Part shown: piece by piece, positions 9,593 to 18,508 of the stretch
How the letters are laid out: the number at the start of each line of letters is the position of its first letter
How positions within the stretch are numbered: position 1 is the stretch's first letter
Made by a program: the position numbers and the translations under genes
From: Arcanobacterium wilhelmae
GTDB taxonomy: Bacteria; Actinomycetota; Actinomycetes; Actinomycetales; Actinomycetaceae
Length of the DNA: 64,000 bases
Reading direction: 5' to 3'
NCBI RefSeq assembly: GCF_029632765.1
Contig: NZ_CP121247.1
Span: 1,488,001 to 1,552,000 of the forward strand
Notes under the pieces: generated by a model
Seen by the model: only the letters and a program-made list of their open reading frames with translations
Database searches by the model: none
What the model was told of the DNA's origin: nothing

Positions 9593-10144
9593 GTAATCTC
9601 CTGAATTTCGAGCCCCGAGGGGCTGTCATTGTTTGAGACACGTCATCACCCAAGTCTGAAAAAGAGCGCACACCCCTGCGGGCAGCGATCTCTCACGGAA
9701 TTACTTCCCCATCCGAGCAAGGAAATGTGGTGACATTCCCTAACGCCCGTGGCGTGGCGGTTTTTCAACCCCCATCACCTGATGGTGACAGTTGGTGAGT
9801 TAGTGACAAACAAGAATATAGCCGCCCACGCCAGACGAGTCACGTGCACAGCATGGGGATAACTACCCATACCCTCCCCATACGCCAATGCACGATCATT
9901 TTGGCGCGAAAACACGCCACAACCAGACCCTCCGGAGATAGATCACAGAGCGATCATCCCCGAGGTGGACTCCACACAGCGCCCCCTTGTGTAGCAGGGA
10001 TTGCCCACATATTTTCCAGAAATTTGTCAGTTTATTTGTCGGACAATGCCACTTTGCGCCTTTTATGATGGACCTGCCCCCAGATTTGTCTGACGTATTT
10101 TCCTCGAAGGAGAGGTTGCGTCACCGAAGAGAAAGACGAGAAAA
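9593..10144. promoter_or_regulatory. Divergent control region between pilus operon and sialidase
   Basis: This 552-bp gap separates the two divergent surface loci and contains no convincing ORF. On the sialidase side the word ATTTGTC recurs at 10022-10028, 10034-10040 and 10084-10090. The middle copy forms a near-palindrome TTGTC-G-GACAA (10036-10046). A possible -10 TATGAT lies at 10064-10069. On the pilus side a 6-bp inverted repeat AGCCCC/GGGGCT (9611-9624) sits in the leader just before the shaft-pilin RBS, and TATATT-like sequence lies further upstream. Another inverted repeat uses ATGGGGA (9854-9860) and TCCCCAT (about 9875-9881). The regulators are unknown. Confidence 0.45.
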
Positions 10145-13100
10145 ATGGGCTCGTTGCAAACACACCCGCGCTTCGGCGCACTCCCCCAGGCAATCCTCGC
10201 CGTGACAGCCAGCCTCGGCATGATCGCAACCAGCGCACCAGCGTCGGCGCTCCCCTCCGCGCCCACGACGACGGTCACCCAACCCGCGTCCAGCTCCTCA
10301 ACACACGAAAACTCCATGTTCGACGCACTGAAGGTGCAGGCGAAACTTGTTGCGTCGTTCACCGGTGAGGACGCAACGTTCACCGGCAAAGCGAAGAAGC
10401 TCGACGGCGCACAACTTGCTGGCCTCACGCGCGGCACCGTTTTCCTCCGCTTCAAGGCAGACCCGGCCCACCGCGAAAACCAAGTCCTCCTCGGACTCCA
10501 CAAAACTGGCACTACACCCGCCCTCACACGCGACAACTCGCGCGCACAGTTCTACCTCAAGCCCGGCGAAGGCAAGATCCGCTACGAGATTCCGCCGATC
10601 CAGGCCGAAAAAGAGGCAAACATTTTCGACGGCAAATGGCACATGGTGGCCATCACCGCGGGCGACGCCAAAACCGGGCGCATCACCGTTGACGGCACCG
10701 AGATCTACCACTTCACCAACGCCACCTACGCTGGCTTGTTCGAGAAGCTGAGCGCCGACGTCGTGGCTGTGGGTGGGCACCTGACCGACGCCGGCGAGAC
10801 CCTCTTCGGCTTCCACGGCGAAATCTCCGACGTGCTGGTGACCGGCACAAACATCTCCGACGACGCCGCTCAAACCATCACTCGCGCCGGTGCGCTCGAC
10901 CCGGCTCAAGCCGCAGCTGAGAAAGCCAATGCTTCGATCGGCACTGCAAAGGGCGAGCTCTTTACCGACGCGCCGGACAACTCGTGGGTGTTTACCGGCG
11001 GCGAGAACGTGGCCGGCGGGTTCGCCCAGACCCGCGGAGCACGTCACTACGTGGGGCAGTTCGAGGAGTACGTGCGCTGGACGAAGGCTGGCGTTGCCCC
11101 ATTCGGTAATGAGCAAAAAGAGCAGCGCATGCAGCGCTACACCACTAATCTCGGCAAGGCAGGTAACACGCTTGCCACAGTGAACGCCCAGTTTGGCACA
11201 GTCGCAGCGCTCGCCCCAAAGGCCGTGTCCTACCTGGTCCAGCCCGACGATTACGCTGGCGGGCTCGAGGCGCTCGAAGCCCAACTCGCCACGTTCATCA
11301 AGAAGGCACACAGCCTCGGCGAGGGCCGATTTGCGGTGATCGAAAGCCCCTTCGGTGGGCAGCCCCAGGCAACGAAAGTTCTCGAGACGATACGGAAAGT
11401 CGCGGCCGCGAGCGCCGACCCTGCCCACGTGGCGGTGGTTGATCACACGCGCACCAGCGTCGCCGCGACGCCAACCGCGGCGAACCACCGCGACCTCGCG
11501 CGCGATCTCGCGCGCGACGTCTACGGTAGCGACGCCGAGTTCCCGAACACCAAACCAAACCTGACCGCTCGTGAAGAAGCCGCACCGACGTCGTACCTGA
11601 CGCAGGCACCAACGGCGAAACTCGTCGGCGGAAAGCTCCACCTGACGCTCGCCACAGAAGGCTCGTGGATCCATACGATCACGCCACGCGATCGCAACAT
11701 TTTCTCCCCGCTCGCCTCGCAACTCGAAGTGACGGCGAAAGCCGGCGCCGACGTCGTCGTGCCCGGTCTGCCCACCGAAGGTACCGTGCGTGTGGTGACC
11801 CGCTCCGCCGACGGTGCCACACAACTCGCCACCATCGACGTCGATCTCACAACCGGCCACGCGACGCCGGTGAGCACCGCTGGAAACGGCGCGCTCGCTG
11901 CGAAACTCGCTGGCAAGAAGCCGCTGCGTTGGCTCTTCATCGGTGATTCGATCACCCACGGCGCCTGGCACACGTGGGGTTACGATTCGGTTCCGCAAAT
12001 CACCGAAGACTACCTCCACGGGCAGCTCGGCCGCGCGGGCGACGTCGTGGTGAACACGGCAGTTTCCGGTGCGACCGCGGAAAAGACGCTTGCGAACGCC
12101 GCTTCGCGTGTGGATGCCTACGCGGCCGGCGCCGACGTCGTCGCGATCCAGCTCGGCACCAACGACGCACAGGTTGCCGGAATGAGCGTGGACAAGTTCG
12201 CCCAGCAGATGCGCGAAATCGTTGCGCGCGTGAAGGCGGCCAGCCCGGGCGCCACGATTGTGCTGCGTACGCCTCCGCCGTCGGACGACGGCAACTGGAA
12301 GGGCGTGGAACCGTATGCAAAGCGCGTGATCACGCTCGCGAAGGAACTCGGCGTGGAACTTGTGGACCAGTACACGCCCTGGCGCGAAGCCGCAAACACG
12401 TACCCGTGGCTACTGGCCGCAGGTGACGAGAAGGCTAACACCCAGTTCCTCATGGGTGGCGGGGTTGCGATCCACCCGGGCTACAACGGCCAGCGCCTCA
12501 TGGCGCAACTCTTCCTCGACAAGCTCGGCGTATGGACGCCCGATTCGGCGCAGGCTCAGCTGCGCTACCAGATGCCGATCAAGGCTCGGGCTGCGAGCAC
12601 GCCGCTCGCAGGTGCCGTGGCCGACGGCGTGGTGCGCGTGGAAACCGCCGCTGTTTCCGGCGCAGGCGAAGTCGCCGTGAGGGTCGGTGCGAAAGACGGC
12701 TCGTGGGGCGTGACGAAAGTTGTGCCGGCCGGCCAGGAAGCCGTGTTCGAGGGGCTCGACGTGGCCACCGGCGTCGTCGCCTCCGCAACCGCCTACGAGC
12801 GCGACTCAGCCGCGCAGGTCACCTACCGCGTGATGGGCGAAGGCATCGCGAAGCGCGAAGTTGTTACCGCGAACTTGCACACAGAGCCGTCGGCTGCGCT
12901 GGGGATCACGGACATGACCGAGCGGGCGGCGATAGTTGAGCGCGAAGAAGGAAAGATCTACTACCGGATCCCCGCGCTTACCGCGACGCCGGGCGGCGAC
13001 CTCATCGCAGCGTTCGACGAGCGCCCGCTCTCGGCAGGAGACGACACCTGGCAAAAGAAGGTCACCACCGGTTATAACGGCAAGAACTGGATGGGATTCA

Positions 13101-14872
13101 TCGGCCCGAAGTGGAAGAACGGCGAAGACTCCCCCAACCCCAACTCCATCGTCCAGTACCGCTCCACCGACAACGGCAAAACCTGGACTAAGGAAGGCAA
13201 CGTCTGCTCCGGCGTGCCCACCGACGTGCGTGCCGACTTCACCGGCTGCTCCGACCCGTCCTACGTGGTGGACTGGGAAAGCGGGAAGATCTTCAACTTC
13301 CACGTGCGCTCCTACGACGCCGGAATCCAGGAATCGCAGTACGGAACCGACCCGTCGCGTCGAGACGTGGTCCACGTGGAGGTGAGCGAATCCCGCGACG
13401 ACGGGCGCACCTGGACTTCCAAGGTGATCACCGACGTCGTGACGCCGGGGAACAGTGCGCAGTGGAGGTTCGCCGCCTCCGGACAAGGCATTCAGATCCG
13501 CAACGGGAAGCACGCCGGCCGGTTGGTACAGCAGTTCACGCTCGCGAACGAACTCCGGGGTGACCAGCGCGCCTTCTCGCTCTACTCCGACGACGGCGGC
13601 GACACCTGGACGCCAGGAAAGCCTGTTGGCACGAAAATGGACGAGAACAAGGTGGTCGAGCTGTCGGACGGCTCACTGCTGATGACCTCGCGCGACAAGA
13701 ACGGGCCCGCAAACGGCTCCGGCCAGCGCTGGCAAACGATCTCCCGCGACGGCGGCGAAACATGGGGCGAAGTGACCCGCATGCCCGACGTCGTCGATGG
13801 AAAAACCAACGGGCAGATCGTGCGCGCCTGGCCGCTTGCGAAAGCCGATGATCCGCGCGCCAAGGTGCTGATCTTCGCGAACGCGCAGAGCATCACTGGC
13901 TCGAACGCAACTCAGCAAAACAACGATCGTTCCAACGGAACCGTGTGGGTCTCCACCAACGACGGTGCCAGCTGGACACCCAAAGTATTCAACACCGGCT
14001 CAACCGGCTATGTCACCATCGCCGTACAACACGACGGACGCATCGGCATGCTCTCCGAAGACGGCACCAGCCAGCACAAGGAGCACGGCATCTACTACCG
14101 CTCGTTCGGGCTCGAATGGGTGAAGGGGATGCCAGAGGTTGTTGTGGCCGCCGAGAAGGCGAACCCGCGCGTGATGCCTGCGCTGACGTTGGAAAAGCCT
14201 TCCGTGGTGCCGGCAAAGAAGCTTGAGAAGCCGTCGGTGATGCCGGCATTGCCACTCGAGCCGCCGAGCACTCGCCCAGCGTTGCCACTCGAGCCGCCCG
14301 CCGTCGTGCCGGCAAAGAAGCTGGAGAAGCCGATCGTCAGCGTTCCGTGGACGCAGCTCGTGCCAGCGACGCCGGTTCAGCCCGCTAAGCCTGCTAAGCC
14401 TGCTAAGCCAGCAAAGCCAGCAAAGCCAGCAAAGCCAGCTAAACCTGCCAAGCCCGCGAAGCCTCACGTGTCTGTGCTTTCGTGGAGCGTGGAGTTTGTG
14501 CATCCCATGCCGAGTCTGGCTCTGTGGACCGGTCGGCCGCACTGGGCGGGCACGCCCGCTTGGGGACGCGTGCCTGGTTGGCAAAGCACGCCGCACTGGA
14601 CCCAGGTGACGGATCTGTTCGACACACCATTCTGGGCGCCGGAGTCGCACTGGATGGAGACCCCACGTTGGAGCCATGCGTCGCGTTGGACGAGCACTGC
14701 GCGTTGGGGCCAGCGCGTTCAGTGGACCAGGCCGTGGGATGCGCAGGGCTGGAGCTCGTGCCGCGTGAACCGCAACATGTTCGCACCGGTGACGCCTTTG
14801 CGAATCGAACTTGTGCAGCCGAACCCTTTCGGAATGAACGTCGGCTGGGGATTCGCTAACCCCTGGTTCTGA
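10145..14872 (+). CDS. Secreted multidomain sialidase with SGNH esterase-like domains and Trp-rich tail
   Basis: Protein of 1575 aa. A signal peptide (to about 37, ASA-LP) precedes a lectin/LamG-like domain (about 60-260). An SGNH-like region near 281-430 has GGEN where GDSI is expected, so it is probably inactive. A second SGNH domain is intact: GDSI near 600, QLGTND near 670, HPGYNG near 777; it may remove O-acetyl groups from sialic acid. The GH33 sialidase begins with YRIP near 940 (FRIP-like) and has five Asp boxes, such as STDNGKTW, SRDDGRTW and STNDGASW. Lys/Pro repeats (a run of PAK units near 1414-1440) lead to about 128 residues with some 16 tryptophans. There is no LPXTG. ATG at 10145 is preceded by a purine-rich AAGACGAG. 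Confidence 0.9.
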   Translation: MGSLQTHPRFGALPQAILAVTASLGMIATSAPASALPSAPTTTVTQPASSSSTHENSMFDALKVQAKLVASFTGEDATFTGKAKKLDGAQLAGLTRGTVFLRFKADPAHRENQVLLGLHKTGTTPALTRDNSRAQFYLKPGEGKIRYEIPPIQAEKEANIFDGKWHMVAITAGDAKTGRITVDGTEIYHFTNATYAGLFEKLSADVVAVGGHLTDAGETLFGFHGEISDVLVTGTNISDDAAQTITRAGALDPAQAAAEKANASIGTAKGELFTDAPDNSWVFTGGENVAGGFAQTRGARHYVGQFEEYVRWTKAGVAPFGNEQKEQRMQRYTTNLGKAGNTLATVNAQFGTVAALAPKAVSYLVQPDDYAGGLEALEAQLATFIKKAHSLGEGRFAVIESPFGGQPQATKVLETIRKVAAASADPAHVAVVDHTRTSVAATPTAANHRDLARDLARDVYGSDAEFPNTKPNLTAREEAAPTSYLTQAPTAKLVGGKLHLTLATEGSWIHTITPRDRNIFSPLASQLEVTAKAGADVVVPGLPTEGTVRVVTRSADGATQLATIDVDLTTGHATPVSTAGNGALAAKLAGKKPLRWLFIGDSITHGAWHTWGYDSVPQITEDYLHGQLGRAGDVVVNTAVSGATAEKTLANAASRVDAYAAGADVVAIQLGTNDAQVAGMSVDKFAQQMREIVARVKAASPGATIVLRTPPPSDDGNWKGVEPYAKRVITLAKELGVELVDQYTPWREAANTYPWLLAAGDEKANTQFLMGGGVAIHPGYNGQRLMAQLFLDKLGVWTPDSAQAQLRYQMPIKARAASTPLAGAVADGVVRVETAAVSGAGEVAVRVGAKDGSWGVTKVVPAGQEAVFEGLDVATGVVASATAYERDSAAQVTYRVMGEGIAKREVVTANLHTEPSAALGITDMTERAAIVEREEGKIYYRIPALTATPGGDLIAAFDERPLSAGDDTWQKKVTTGYNGKNWMGFIGPKWKNGEDSPNPNSIVQYRSTDNGKTWTKEGNVCSGVPTDVRADFTGCSDPSYVVDWESGKIFNFHVRSYDAGIQESQYGTDPSRRDVVHVEVSESRDDGRTWTSKVITDVVTPGNSAQWRFAASGQGIQIRNGKHAGRLVQQFTLANELRGDQRAFSLYSDDGGDTWTPGKPVGTKMDENKVVELSDGSLLMTSRDKNGPANGSGQRWQTISRDGGETWGEVTRMPDVVDGKTNGQIVRAWPLAKADDPRAKVLIFANAQSITGSNATQQNNDRSNGTVWVSTNDGASWTPKVFNTGSTGYVTIAVQHDGRIGMLSEDGTSQHKEHGIYYRSFGLEWVKGMPEVVVAAEKANPRVMPALTLEKPSVVPAKKLEKPSVMPALPLEPPSTRPALPLEPPAVVPAKKLEKPIVSVPWTQLVPATPVQPAKPAKPAKPAKPAKPAKPAKPAKPAKPHVSVLSWSVEFVHPMPSLALWTGRPHWAGTPAWGRVPGWQSTPHWTQVTDLFDTPFWAPESHWMETPRWSHASRWTSTARWGQRVQWTRPWDAQGWSSCRVNRNMFAPVTPLRIELVQPNPFGMNVGWGFANPWF

Positions 14873-14889
14873 TCCACAGGAGAGACAAC

Positions 14890-14918
14890 AAGGCCCTCCA
14901 GCTTAGCTGGAGGGCCTT
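14890..14918. terminator. Bidirectional terminator (sialidase / tRNA-fMet)
   Basis: A perfect 13-bp stem (14890-14902 with 14906-14918) around the loop TTA starts 18 bp after the sialidase stop. It also lies just beyond the 3' end of the convergent tRNA gene, so it may serve both. Confidence 0.85.
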
Positions 14919-14924
14919 GGCTTC

Positions 14925-14999
<75 letters not shown>

Positions 15000-15070
15000 G
15001 CGACTTGATATATCTTAGGCACTCACTCCCAGATCCGCAAGCCCCGCAAGAGTGCGCTCCCCCACACACC

Positions 15071-16309
15071 TCATTCATCTGCCGCCACGTCACTCTGCCT
15101 AGCCACCAAGTCGCTCGTATCACGAGCCACCTTCAGCTTGTCAAGCGAAACGTAACGCCATCCTCGTGTAAATGCCGAGCCCGCGCCACGGCGCTCATGC
15201 GGAAGTTTCTTGCGCAGACGAACGTGACGCGGCCCTTGGCGTCGCTTGGAATCGTCTGCCCCAGCCGGTGTCAGCACAAAAATCTTGTACCGCCCCGAGG
15301 GCCATTCATAGGAAGCACCTTCTGCGAAAGTCCACTCGATAAATTCTCCAATCTTCGGATCGTATTTTTCTTTAGAACGCTTCCGCCTCTCCGCGTTCTG
15401 AAGGGTCCACTCAACATTGTCCACAACCCGGAGAATCGCCGGCACGTCACGATGAATCTCCTGCTTCTCATAGAAAGCCAGATTGTCAACATCACGGAAA
15501 AATCTTCCTGGCTGAACAACGTAGAACCCCACGCCAAATTTCTTTGAAGTTTCCACATACACATCCCACGCAACGTTTGCAGCTACAACCACAGTATCGT
15601 TGCGTCTCAGTGGGCGTTCTCCGAACACCGCTTCCCAATCCGAAACATCTCGGATCCACCGTTCTGCCTCGGGGTTAAGCGCGCGTACTAAACGAAAAAT
15701 CCTCTCCATCTCATCAAAAATGGGCACATGAACAAGGGAATCGTGATGCGCGACCCTGTTCCTAAACTGGCGAACACTTTCAAGATCGCTACTCACTTGT
15801 TTTCGCGTCACATAATCTTCATTTTCACCGTCACCAAGAAAAGCTCGGCTGAGGACACTACGGAATAGATCCTCGTACCCCGTTTTGAATAGTTGTGTCC
15901 AAAATCCAAATGACAGCCCTGCGATCAGTTGGTCGCCGTTGTAATAACGCGTATCAACCTCACCATGTTTTTGATCTTTCTTTTTCGTTGGATTAGTGTT
16001 TCTGCCACGAAGACTATCGATGACAGTTGCAACAGTCTTGCGCTCAGATTCTTTGAGCACATCCACTCGGAAAAACCATGGAATTCTCGTATCAGCGTCC
16101 GAACAATGCTCACTGAGCACCTGATCGATCCGATGGCGAAGCAACACTTCAAAATGCGCAATCACAGTCCAACAAGACGAGGCCATCAAGTGACTCCAAC
16201 GGTAGAGAGCGAGCGCCTGACTCTCGTCCCCCACGGCCGCCTCACGATACGGCCGAAGCCGTGGCTCCGGGATGAATTCCTCGAAATTAGTCATTGCAAA
16301 ATGCCCCAT
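15071..16309 (-). CDS. Abi-family (AbiD/F-like) HEPN protein, putative phage-defence factor
   Basis: Protein of 412 aa resembling Abi_2/AbiD-AbiF abortive-infection proteins. The N-terminal part has the family look (YRWSHLMASSCWTVIAHFEV, then LLRHRIDQVLS). A HEPN-type R-x4-H motif is visible in the centre (FRNRVAHHDS), the element used by HEPN RNases. The C-terminal 150 residues are unfamiliar. Codon use and base composition are clearly more AT-rich than in neighbours, suggesting horizontal acquisition. It stands alone, 72 bp upstream of the initiator tRNA, with no partner gene. The start is uncertain: ATG at 16309, or the internal ATG five codons later; neither has a strong RBS. RNA targeting and phage abortion are inferred from the family only. 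Confidence 0.65.
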   Translation of the reverse strand: MGHFAMTNFEEFIPEPRLRPYREAAVGDESQALALYRWSHLMASSCWTVIAHFEVLLRHRIDQVLSEHCSDADTRIPWFFRVDVLKESERKTVATVIDSLRGRNTNPTKKKDQKHGEVDTRYYNGDQLIAGLSFGFWTQLFKTGYEDLFRSVLSRAFLGDGENEDYVTRKQVSSDLESVRQFRNRVAHHDSLVHVPIFDEMERIFRLVRALNPEAERWIRDVSDWEAVFGERPLRRNDTVVVAANVAWDVYVETSKKFGVGFYVVQPGRFFRDVDNLAFYEKQEIHRDVPAILRVVDNVEWTLQNAERRKRSKEKYDPKIGEFIEWTFAEGASYEWPSGRYKIFVLTPAGADDSKRRQGPRHVRLRKKLPHERRGAGSAFTRGWRYVSLDKLKVARDTSDLVARQSDVAADE

Positions 16310-16532
16310 TTCTGCTTTACGATGGCGAGTAGTGAACGCCCTCGGTTGGCCGCCTCTCGTTTCAACGATGCGGCTACGCTTCTCGTCAGATCAGCGGCCG
16401 AGGGCTTTTTCTATTGTAGAAAATAGAGCTAAGAAGCGCCATGAAGCACGATAATTATTAGCCAACCATCTATGACTCTATCCAGCGTCGATCTGCCTCC
16501 ATATTTCCCCCATAAGCATCTGCGACAAATAA

Positions 16533-16568
16533 CGAGCGTCCTGGAAGAAAGAACTTCCAGGACGCTCG
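16533..16568 (-). terminator. Terminator downstream of brnQ
   Basis: A 15-bp perfect stem (16533-16547 with 16554-16568), loop AAAGAA, lies 19 bp past the brnQ stop. The remaining gap up to the Abi-like gene start (16310-16532) is AT-richer and shows no further recognisable gene. Confidence 0.82.
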
Positions 16569-16586
16569 CACCTACCGACACCGTCG

Positions 16587-17927
16587 TCAGGCGGACACCG
16601 GCGTCGTGAGATCATCGTTCAAACGGACGGGCTCGTCGGCAAGAACCTCCGGATTCGAGCGGAAATCGAGCACCAGCCCAACCACCAACGCAACCAGGGC
16701 CGGCACAAGCCACGCCACCTGGTACGCACCAAGCGGGAAGAAATTAAGGAACGTGCGCAGCGGAGCGAACACAGCCAAACCGGTGGAATTCAGCGCCTCC
16801 AGAACCGCGAGCACCGCACTCACCCACGCGGGCAGATAATACGCCCACGTCAGCTTGCGCCCCAACCCCATCTCGAGCAGCGCAACCAGCACCAGACAGA
16901 TCGCCACCGGGTAAAGCAGCTGGTTGAGCGGAGCCACCACGGCGAGGATCTTGGTCAGGCCCAGGTTCGCCAGCGCGAACGCCACAAGCACGTGCACCAC
17001 GAGCCAGACACGAGTGGAAACTTGCGGGAAAATCCGGTGGAAGTACTGGGTGGAGGCGCCGAGCAAGCCGAGCACCGTCGTCAGGCACGCGAGCGACACA
17101 ATCAAGCCGAATACCAGTTGGCCATTCGAGCCGAAGAGCTGCTTGGCAACGTTCGAGAGAACCGCAGCGCCGTTATCGCCAGCGCCAACCATTCCCACGC
17201 GTACAAGCCCGAGGTACACCAGCGCCAGCATGCCAGCCGCAACCGCAGCCGCGCCAGCCATACCGCGGCGCAACGACGCACCGTGACGACCATCCGCCTC
17301 CATCGCCGAGTAAATTACGCCGCCGAACACGATCGCGGCGATCGCGTCCATCGTGAAATAGCCCTGGATCACGCCGGTCGCGACGGGCGCAGCCTGGAAA
17401 TCGGCAGTGACCGGATGGCCGGCCGGAGCAACCTGGAACGCGCCGATGATCAGTGCGACCAGGAGCAACATAAGAACTGGGGTCAGACCCAGGCCGATGC
17501 GGTTCACCAGCTGGTTCGGGCGCAAAACCGCAAGGAACGCGATCGCGAAGAACACCGCAAGGAACAAGGCTTGAGCGAGTACAACGTTCGCACCCTCGCC
17601 GAGAACCGGCGCCACCGACATCTCGAAGCTCACCGCAGCCACTCGCGGGATGCCGTAGAGCATTCCACACGAAAGGAACACAAGCAGAACGAGAAGCGGG
17701 CCGAGATGGCGGCCGATACGCCCACCAATATGTGGCTCGCCCGCACGCTTCGTCGAGTACGCAATCATCGACAGTGCCGGCAACGCCACGCCCGTAATCA
17801 GGAAGCCGAAGGCTGCCACCCAGGCAGCCTCACCGGCATTAACTCCAATCATTGTGGGAAGGATCAAGTTGCCCGCCCCGAAGAACATGGCAAACAGTGC
17901 AAGGCCAGAAACCAGCAGAGTGCGCAT
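16587..17927 (-). CDS. brnQ: Branched-chain amino acid transporter BrnQ (LIVCS family)
   Basis: Protein of 446 aa with about 12 hydrophobic segments, matching BrnQ-type Na+-coupled symporters for leucine, isoleucine and valine. The N-terminus (LFAMFFGAGNLILPTMIGVNAG) is the characteristic family opening. It acts in the cytoplasmic membrane. The gene is monocistronic, with its own hairpin terminator and a roughly 100-nt leader containing a strong inverted repeat. ATG at 17927 is chosen because the family motif starts within 10 residues of it. Substrate range cannot be read from sequence. Confidence 0.93.
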   Translation of the reverse strand: MRTLLVSGLALFAMFFGAGNLILPTMIGVNAGEAAWVAAFGFLITGVALPALSMIAYSTKRAGEPHIGGRIGRHLGPLLVLLVFLSCGMLYGIPRVAAVSFEMSVAPVLGEGANVVLAQALFLAVFFAIAFLAVLRPNQLVNRIGLGLTPVLMLLLVALIIGAFQVAPAGHPVTADFQAAPVATGVIQGYFTMDAIAAIVFGGVIYSAMEADGRHGASLRRGMAGAAAVAAGMLALVYLGLVRVGMVGAGDNGAAVLSNVAKQLFGSNGQLVFGLIVSLACLTTVLGLLGASTQYFHRIFPQVSTRVWLVVHVLVAFALANLGLTKILAVVAPLNQLLYPVAICLVLVALLEMGLGRKLTWAYYLPAWVSAVLAVLEALNSTGLAVFAPLRTFLNFFPLGAYQVAWLVPALVALVVGLVLDFRSNPEVLADEPVRLNDDLTTPVSA

Positions 17928-17963
17928 TGTGTACTTTCTTGTTGAGGAAACAATTGCGTGACC

Positions 17964-18025
17964 CGCATAATTTCGGCGGCAAGCACTCAGCTTTGCCGCC
18001 GAACCGGGTTACTTCATATTATGCG
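17964..18025 (-). promoter_or_regulatory. Structured leader upstream of brnQ
   Basis: An 11-bp perfect inverted repeat (17972-17982 with 17993-18003) is nested in an outer 7-bp pair, CGCATAA (17964-17970) with TTATGCG (18019-18025). On the brnQ strand a TATATT-like -10 lies upstream near 18040, placing the hairpin in the leader RNA. It could be an attenuator or an operator. No T-box element was recognised. Confidence 0.45.
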
Positions 18026-18115
18026 CAAAAACGAGAAAATATACGCAAGGTGCCCACATAGCGGACACCTGCCGAGCGTCGGCGTCGCGAAGTCGGTGGC
18101 GGCGTCGGGAAGCCT

Positions 18116-18350
18116 GTGCACAACTCAATCAATCCAGCCAGGCGTTGCTATATACGCAACGCCCACGCCAACTGACAGACTTCTGCACCAACCCACGTGC
18201 ACAACTCAATCAATCCAGCCAGGCGTTGCCATATACGCAACCCCCACGCCAACTGACAGACTTCTGCACCAACCCACGTGCACAACTCAATCAATCCAGC
18301 CAGGCGTTGCCTTATCCGCAACGCCCACGCCAACTGATTGAGTTGTGCAC
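18116..18350. repeat. Three tandem 73-nt imperfect palindromes (81-bp period)
   Basis: Copies at 18116-18188, 18197-18269 and 18278-18350 are separated by an identical 8-bp spacer, CAACCCAC. Each starts GTGCACAACTCAATCA and contains an inner stem GGCGTTGC/GCAACGCC around a 7-nt loop. Copy 2 has a C that breaks one inner pair. Copies 1 and 2 end TGACAGACTTCTGCAC; copy 3 ends TGATTGAGTTGTGCAC and pairs perfectly with its own left arm over 16 bp. Single relatives of identical length lie at 19248, 20255 and 29811. The rest of the gap (18351-18508) holds a possible -10 TAGGCT at 18467-18472. Confidence 0.93.
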
Positions 18351-18508
18351 AAAATTAAGGAACGCGTAGACGAAACCAAAACCCCGACGTCAGGCAATAC
18401 GTTGGGACCACGCGGGACCGCATATTCCCATACCCACGGCGGAGAGGTCCACCGCCACACTGCACCTAGGCTGGACGAGACAGCACCCCACACCGAAAGT
18501 AGACGGCC

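Noticed and set aside
10298..12019. Minus-strand frame (573 codons) inside the sialidase gene
   Set aside because: Shadow of the SGNH/lectin part of the sialidase; no domain and no RBS.
14464..14872. Frameshift creating the Trp-rich sialidase tail
   Set aside because: The alternative frames here do not reveal an LPXTG or other anchor, the frame continues regular GC3 codon use, and the Trp spacing is regular, so the tail is taken as real though unusual.
17928..18060. T-box leader of brnQ
   Set aside because: No T-box sequence (TGGxACCGCG) was seen.
18116..18350. CRISPR array
   Set aside because: Only three units; the 'spacers' are identical 8-bp sequences; solitary copies occur elsewhere; no cas genes are present.
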